Source of the DNA: Actinomycetes bacterium
Lineage (GTDB): Bacteria > Actinomycetota > Actinomycetes > Actinomycetales > Microbacteriaceae
Reading direction: 5' to 3'
Length of the DNA stretch: 64,000 nt
Assembly (NCBI GenBank): GCA_023431405.1
Contig: JAEYVZ010000009.1
Coordinates: 24,119-88,118 of the forward strand
Part shown: positions 60,034 to 64,000 of the stretch, piece after piece
Numbering within the stretch: the stretch's first letter is position 1
Layout: the number at the start of each line of letters is the position of its first letter
The notes under the pieces: generated by a model
Seen by the model: only the letters and a program-made list of their open reading frames with translations
The model's database searches: none
Told to the model about the DNA's origin: nothing
Made by a program: the position numbers and the translations under genes

Positions 60034-61139
60034 GATCTCTGCTGGCGGCCGCGACGATCTCCCTCGCGTTCACGCTCTTCCTGACCCCGCTGTTCATCCG
60101 GCTCTTCGAGAAGCTCGGGTGGGGGCAGGTCATCCGCACCCCCGAAGACGGCAACAATCCCAGCCACCAGCGCAAGCGCGGCACCCCCACGATGGGCGGC
60201 ATCGTCTTCATCGTGGGTTCGCTCGTCGGCTACTTCGTCGGAAGCTACGCCGGCGGCACGCCGCCCACCACCTCGGGGCTCCTCGTGGTGTGGATGATGG
60301 TGGGCCTCGGCCTCGTCGGCTTCATCGACGACTACATGAAGGTGCGCCAGCAGCGCAGCCTCGGGCTGTCGGGATGGCGCAAGGTCGTCGGTCAGATCCT
60401 CGTGGCGGTGCCCTTCGGCATCCTTGCCCTCAACTTCCCCAACGCATGGGGGGAGACGCCCGCGTCTCCGTACGTCTCGTTCTTCCGCGACATCCCCGCC
60501 CTGTCATTCATGGCCCTCGGCGCTGTGGTCGGCTGGATCCTCTACCTCGCGTGGATCTCGTTCATGTCGGTCGCCTGGTCGAACGCCACGAACCTCACCG
60601 ACGGTCTCGACGGACTGGCCACCGGTGCCGGCATCTTCACCGTCTCGGCCTACAGTCTCGTGACCTTCTGGCAGTTCCAGCAGCGCTGCCACACCTCGGC
60701 GCTCGTCGAGGCGTACGCCAACGCCTGCTACCCGACCCGCGATCCCATGGGTCTCACGATCATCGCCGCGTCGTTCGTGGGGGCGCTCGTCGGTTTCCTG
60801 TGGTGGAACGCGCCGAAGGCGAAGGTGTTCATGGGCGACGTCGGCTCGATGTCGATCGGCGGCGTGATCGTCGCGATGGCCGTGCTGTCGCGCACCGAGA
60901 TCCTCGCGGTCATCATCGCGGGCGTCTTCATCATCGGTCCGGGGTCGGTCATCCTGCAGCGCTACTACTTCAAGGCCACGGGGGGTAAGCGGCTGTTCCT
61001 GATGAGTCCGTTCCACCACCATCTGGAGATGCGCGGGTGGCCGGAGATCACGATCGTCGTGCGCATGTGGATCATCGCCGGCATGCTCGCCGTGACCGGT
61101 GTCGGCCTCTTCTACGTCGCGTGGCTCGCAGCGCTATGA
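60030..61139 (+). CDS. mraY: Phospho-N-acetylmuramoyl-pentapeptide transferase
   Basis: A 369-residue polytopic enzyme making lipid I, with about ten membrane helices. Landmarks are RGTPTMGGIVF, LVGFIDDYMKVRQQRSLGLS (catalytic Asp pair), NATNLTDGLDGLATG and FMGDVGSMSIGG, then LFLMSPFHHHLEMRGW, the HHH motif binding the nucleotide. GTG start overlapping murF by four bases; the stop overlaps murD (ATGA). Confidence 0.96.
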   Translation: MRSLLAAATISLAFTLFLTPLFIRLFEKLGWGQVIRTPEDGNNPSHQRKRGTPTMGGIVFIVGSLVGYFVGSYAGGTPPTTSGLLVVWMMVGLGLVGFIDDYMKVRQQRSLGLSGWRKVVGQILVAVPFGILALNFPNAWGETPASPYVSFFRDIPALSFMALGAVVGWILYLAWISFMSVAWSNATNLTDGLDGLATGAGIFTVSAYSLVTFWQFQQRCHTSALVEAYANACYPTRDPMGLTIIAASFVGALVGFLWWNAPKAKVFMGDVGSMSIGGVIVAMAVLSRTEILAVIIAGVFIIGPGSVILQRYYFKATGGKRLFLMSPFHHHLEMRGWPEITIVVRMWIIAGMLAVTGVGLFYVAWLAAL

Positions 61140-62728
61140 ACGCCGCCTCGCCTGCTCAGCGTCTCGACACCCTCACCAGTTGGCATGCCGACTGGTCAGG
61201 GCTTCGGGTCGTGGTGCTCGGTCTGTCGATGACGGGGTTCTCGGTCGCCGACACGCTCGCCGAGCTCGGAGCCGACGTGCTCGTCGCCGCGGAATCGGCC
61301 GACGAGGAGTACGCGCGGCTCGTGCCCGTCGTGGGGGCGCGACTGTGGACGGGGCCTCTCGAGGTCGTACCCGAGGAGATCTCCGCCTTCTCGCCCGAGG
61401 TGGTCGTGGCCTCTCCCGGATTCCCTCCGCACCACCCCCTCATCGCGTGGGCGCGAGAACAGGGGATAGCCGTGTGGGGCGACATCGAGCTCGCCTGGCG
61501 CGTGCGCGACAAGGTGCTGCGTCCCGACGGCACTCCCGCGGAATGGCTGCTGATCACCGGGACGAACGGCAAGACGACCACCACGCAGCTGACCGCGACG
61601 ATGCTCCTGGCCGGCGGTCTGCGCGCCGCCCCGTGCGGCAACATCGGCGTTCCGGTGCTCGATGCCGTCCGCGACCCCGCCGGCTTCGACGTGCTGGTCG
61701 TGGAGATCTCGAGCCATCAGCTCTGGTACCTCAGCCTGCAGGCCGGCCCCGACCGGGTCTCCCCGTATGCGAGCGTCTGCCTGAACCTCGCCGACGACCA
61801 CCTGCAGTGGCACGGCTCGTTCGACGCCTACCGTGACGCGAAGGCGTTCGTCTACGAGAACACGCGCATCGCGTGCGTGTACAACAAGGCCGATGTCGCG
61901 ACCCGCGAAATGGTGGAGGAGGCCGATGTCGTCGAAGGATGCCGTGCGATCGGCTTCGACCTCGGGGTGCCCGGCCCGAGCGATCTCGGCATCGTCGAGG
62001 GGCTCCTCGTCGACCGGGCCTTCCTGGACGACCGTCGCACACAGGCGCTCGAGCTGACGACGGTCTCAGAACTCGCGTCCCGCGGACTGGCGGCTCCCCA
62101 CATCGTCGCCAACATCCTGGCCGCCAGCGCGCTGGCCAGGTCTCTCGGGATCGCGCCGGAAGCGATCCATGATGCCCTCGAGGCCTTCCGGCTCGATCCG
62201 CACCGCATCGAGGTCGTCGCCGTCGGTGAGGGCGTGACATGGGTGGACGACTCCAAGGCCACGAATCCCCATGCCGCCGCATCCTCGCTCGCCGCCTATC
62301 CGGGTGCCGTGTGGATCGTCGGCGGCGATCTCAAGGGCGTCGACATCGCCGCGCTCGTCCAGTCGCGCGGTGGCGCCGTGAAGGCGGCGATCGTGATCGG
62401 GGTGGAGCGCGACGAGATCACCGCGGCGTTCGCACGACACGCGCCGTCGGTTCCGGTCTTCGAGGTCGACCACGCTCAGACTGAAGACGTCATGGCGGAG
62501 GTCGTCGAGCTGGCGGCGGGTGTCGCCCGTGACGGAGACACGGTCCTCCTGGCTCCGGCGGCGGCATCCTTCGATCAGTTCGCGTCCTACGCAGACCGCG
62601 GCATCCGCTTCGCCGAGGCGGTGCGGGCGCGACTGTCGGGTTCCGGCGGCGGCCCACGAGACCATCGCACGCAGGAAGGGGAGGATGCCGGTGACGACGA
62701 CCGACCGACCCCCTCTGGAGAGCGCTGA
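61136..62728 (+). CDS. murD: UDP-N-acetylmuramoylalanine-D-glutamate ligase
   Basis: A 530-residue Mur ligase. The N-terminal Rossmann domain contains VVVLGLSMTGFSVADTLAEL. The ATP loop is LLITGTNGKTTTTQLTATML, the metal Asp/Glu and His are in VVEISSHQLWYL and NLADDHLQWHGSF, and WVDDSKATNPHAAASSL is the MurD signature in the third domain. It adds D-Glu. The last ~20 residues are polar and overlap the FtsW start by 44 bases. ATGA overlap with mraY. Confidence 0.96.
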   Translation: MNAASPAQRLDTLTSWHADWSGLRVVVLGLSMTGFSVADTLAELGADVLVAAESADEEYARLVPVVGARLWTGPLEVVPEEISAFSPEVVVASPGFPPHHPLIAWAREQGIAVWGDIELAWRVRDKVLRPDGTPAEWLLITGTNGKTTTTQLTATMLLAGGLRAAPCGNIGVPVLDAVRDPAGFDVLVVEISSHQLWYLSLQAGPDRVSPYASVCLNLADDHLQWHGSFDAYRDAKAFVYENTRIACVYNKADVATREMVEEADVVEGCRAIGFDLGVPGPSDLGIVEGLLVDRAFLDDRRTQALELTTVSELASRGLAAPHIVANILAASALARSLGIAPEAIHDALEAFRLDPHRIEVVAVGEGVTWVDDSKATNPHAAASSLAAYPGAVWIVGGDLKGVDIAALVQSRGGAVKAAIVIGVERDEITAAFARHAPSVPVFEVDHAQTEDVMAEVVELAAGVARDGDTVLLAPAAASFDQFASYADRGIRFAEAVRARLSGSGGGPRDHRTQEGEDAGDDDRPTPSGER

Positions 62729-63935
62729 CGACTCCCGCGGGTTCTCGGCGCGTGTGTCGCTCGGGCGGGTGTTCGCTCCCGTGCCGAACGAATTCCTCCT
62801 CATCGCCTCGACGGCGCTGATCCTCACGCTGTTCGGGCTCGTGATGGTGCTGTCGGCGACGATGGCCGCCTCGGTCTCCCGAGGCGACAGTCCGTTCGAC
62901 GTCGTGCTCAAGCAATCGGTCTTCGCGGTCGTGGGCGTGCCGCTCATGTTCGTGCTGAGCAGGTTCCCGGTGACGTTCTGGAAGCGGATGGCGTGGCCGG
63001 CGCTGATCGGTGCGACGGCTCTGCAGATGCTCGTCTTCGTTCCCGGTGTCGGCATCCTGAACGACGGCAACCGCAACTGGATCTCGGTGGGCGGTGCGCA
63101 GATGCAGCCCTCCGAGTTCCTCAAGCTCTCGCTCGCACTGTGGCTCGCTTACGTGCTCTATCGCAAGCGCACGCTCCTCGGGCTCTGGCGCCACGTGTTC
63201 ATCCCGGTGGTGCCCGTGGGTGCACTCGTGATCGGTCTGGTCGCGGTGGGAAGCGGCGACCTCGGCACGGGGCTCGTGCTCATGGCGATCCTGCTGGGGT
63301 GTCTGTTCTTCTCGGGCGTCAAGCTGCGGATCTTCGTGCTCCCGCTCGTCCTGGTCGCGGGGGCCGCAGCGGTGTTCGCGGCGACGAGCCCCGACCGCAT
63401 GCGCCGCATCATGAGCTTCCTCGACGTCGACTCGGTCGCCTGCTACCTCGCAGAGACGGGTGACTGCTGGCAGGCGCTCCACGGCGTGTGGGGCCTTGCG
63501 GGCGGTGGGATCTTCGGCCTCGGCCTCGGCAACTCGCGGGAGAAGTACGACTGGCTTCCCGCCGCCGAGCACGATTACATCTTCGCCATCGTCGGCGAGG
63601 AGCTCGGCCTCATCGGATGCATCGTGGTGCTGGGACTGTTCACCCTGTTCGCCGTGGGTGCCTTCCACGTCATCCGCAAGACCGACGACCCGTTCATCCG
63701 CATCGCCGCCGGCGGCATCACCGTGTGGATCGTGGGGCAGGCGCTCGTCAACATCGGCGTCGTGCTGCGCGTGCTCCCCGTGCTGGGTGTCCCGCTGCCC
63801 TTCCTCTCGCAGGGAGGCACGTCGCTCCTGTCCGTGCTCATGGCATGCGGCGTGCTGCTCTCGTTCGCGCGCACCCTTCCCGACGCGGCGGCACGCCGGG
63901 CGGCGGGGCTCCCCGCGGCGGCCGCGCTGCGCTGA
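62685..63935 (+). CDS. ftsW: Peptidoglycan polymerase FtsW (SEDS family)
   Basis: A 416-residue SEDS protein with ten membrane helices. It contains GLVMVLSATMAASVSRG, NRNWISVGGAQMQPSEFLKL, GSGDLGTGLVL, GIFGLGLGNSREKYDWLPAA and EHDYIFAIVGEELGLIG, with the catalytic Asp in the RRIMSFLD-containing loop region. PFLSQGGTSLLSVLMA is near the C-terminus. The septal glycan polymerase working with FtsI. The ATG at 62685 has AGGAAGG upstream; a GTG six bases later is an alternative. After 63935 only 65 bases remain, with no start seen. Confidence 0.95.
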   Translation: MPVTTTDRPPLESADDSRGFSARVSLGRVFAPVPNEFLLIASTALILTLFGLVMVLSATMAASVSRGDSPFDVVLKQSVFAVVGVPLMFVLSRFPVTFWKRMAWPALIGATALQMLVFVPGVGILNDGNRNWISVGGAQMQPSEFLKLSLALWLAYVLYRKRTLLGLWRHVFIPVVPVGALVIGLVAVGSGDLGTGLVLMAILLGCLFFSGVKLRIFVLPLVLVAGAAAVFAATSPDRMRRIMSFLDVDSVACYLAETGDCWQALHGVWGLAGGGIFGLGLGNSREKYDWLPAAEHDYIFAIVGEELGLIGCIVVLGLFTLFAVGAFHVIRKTDDPFIRIAAGGITVWIVGQALVNIGVVLRVLPVLGVPLPFLSQGGTSLLSVLMACGVLLSFARTLPDAAARRAAGLPAAAALR

Positions 63936-64000
63936 GGCGCGGCACAGATCCTCGTCGACCCGTGCTGCGCCGGCCCGCGCCTCGTGGCGCGATCGAGGCC

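Overview
The window reads as one continuous chromosomal segment of a high-GC actinobacterium. It is most likely a member of Microbacteriaceae, with Microbacterium as the best guess. This is an inference from strong G/C third-position bias, actinobacterial families (GarA-type FHA protein, FtsR, DUF3040, PASTA kinase, class II DAHP synthase) and gene order. I saw no rRNA, tRNA, CRISPR array, insertion sequence or prophage.

Layout. 1-10.9 kb is a stress and accessory block. It holds a DevR/DosR-like response regulator near a divergent flavodoxin/universal-stress-protein pair with two DosR-like boxes, an alpha/beta hydrolase, a secreted fasciclin protein behind an ECF-like promoter, a VOC/WYL-regulator pair, a SRPBCC-TetR-ASCH operon facing an NAD(P)-binding protein across twin palindromic operators, then a FUSC transporter and an aldo/keto reductase. 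11.0-23.5 kb is a complete type IV pilus locus: major pilin, three minor pilins, PilD, PilM, PilN, PilO, PilT and PilC on the plus strand. PilB is on the minus strand, separated by a DMT transporter and its GntR-type regulator. 23.6-35.7 kb is metabolic: YihY-like membrane protein, glycogen phosphorylase, glutamine-amidotransferase-like protein, LysR plus mmsB/mmsA valine degradation, a CYTH phosphatase, lipoamide dehydrogenase, and a CopC-like/copper-storage pair. 35.9-43.6 kb has garA-ftsR-merR, pyruvate carboxylase flanked by two ParA/MinD-type ATPases, and peptide deformylase. 44.1-64 kb follows the order of the Mycobacterium tuberculosis Rv2187-Rv2154c region: acyl-CoA ligase, ROK kinase, PlsC, DAHP synthase, PASTA kinase, LysM hydrolase, Rv2175c-like protein, polyprenyl synthase, DUF3040, then the division and cell-wall cluster mraZ-rsmH-ftsL-ftsI-murF-mraY-murD-ftsW, cut by the window end. 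murE is not between ftsI and murF.

Regulatory architecture. About fifteen genes have a TAnnnT-like -10 element ending 6-8 bases before the start codon, as expected for leaderless mRNAs. In three cases the TAG stop codon of the upstream gene is itself the first three bases of that -10 element. Most other genes are in tightly overlapped operons (ATGA, GTGA, TGATG junctions). Good inverted-repeat terminators close the convergent pairs.

Starts were chosen from ribosome-binding sites, -10 position and family N-termini. Assignments rest on reading the translations and motifs, without database searches.
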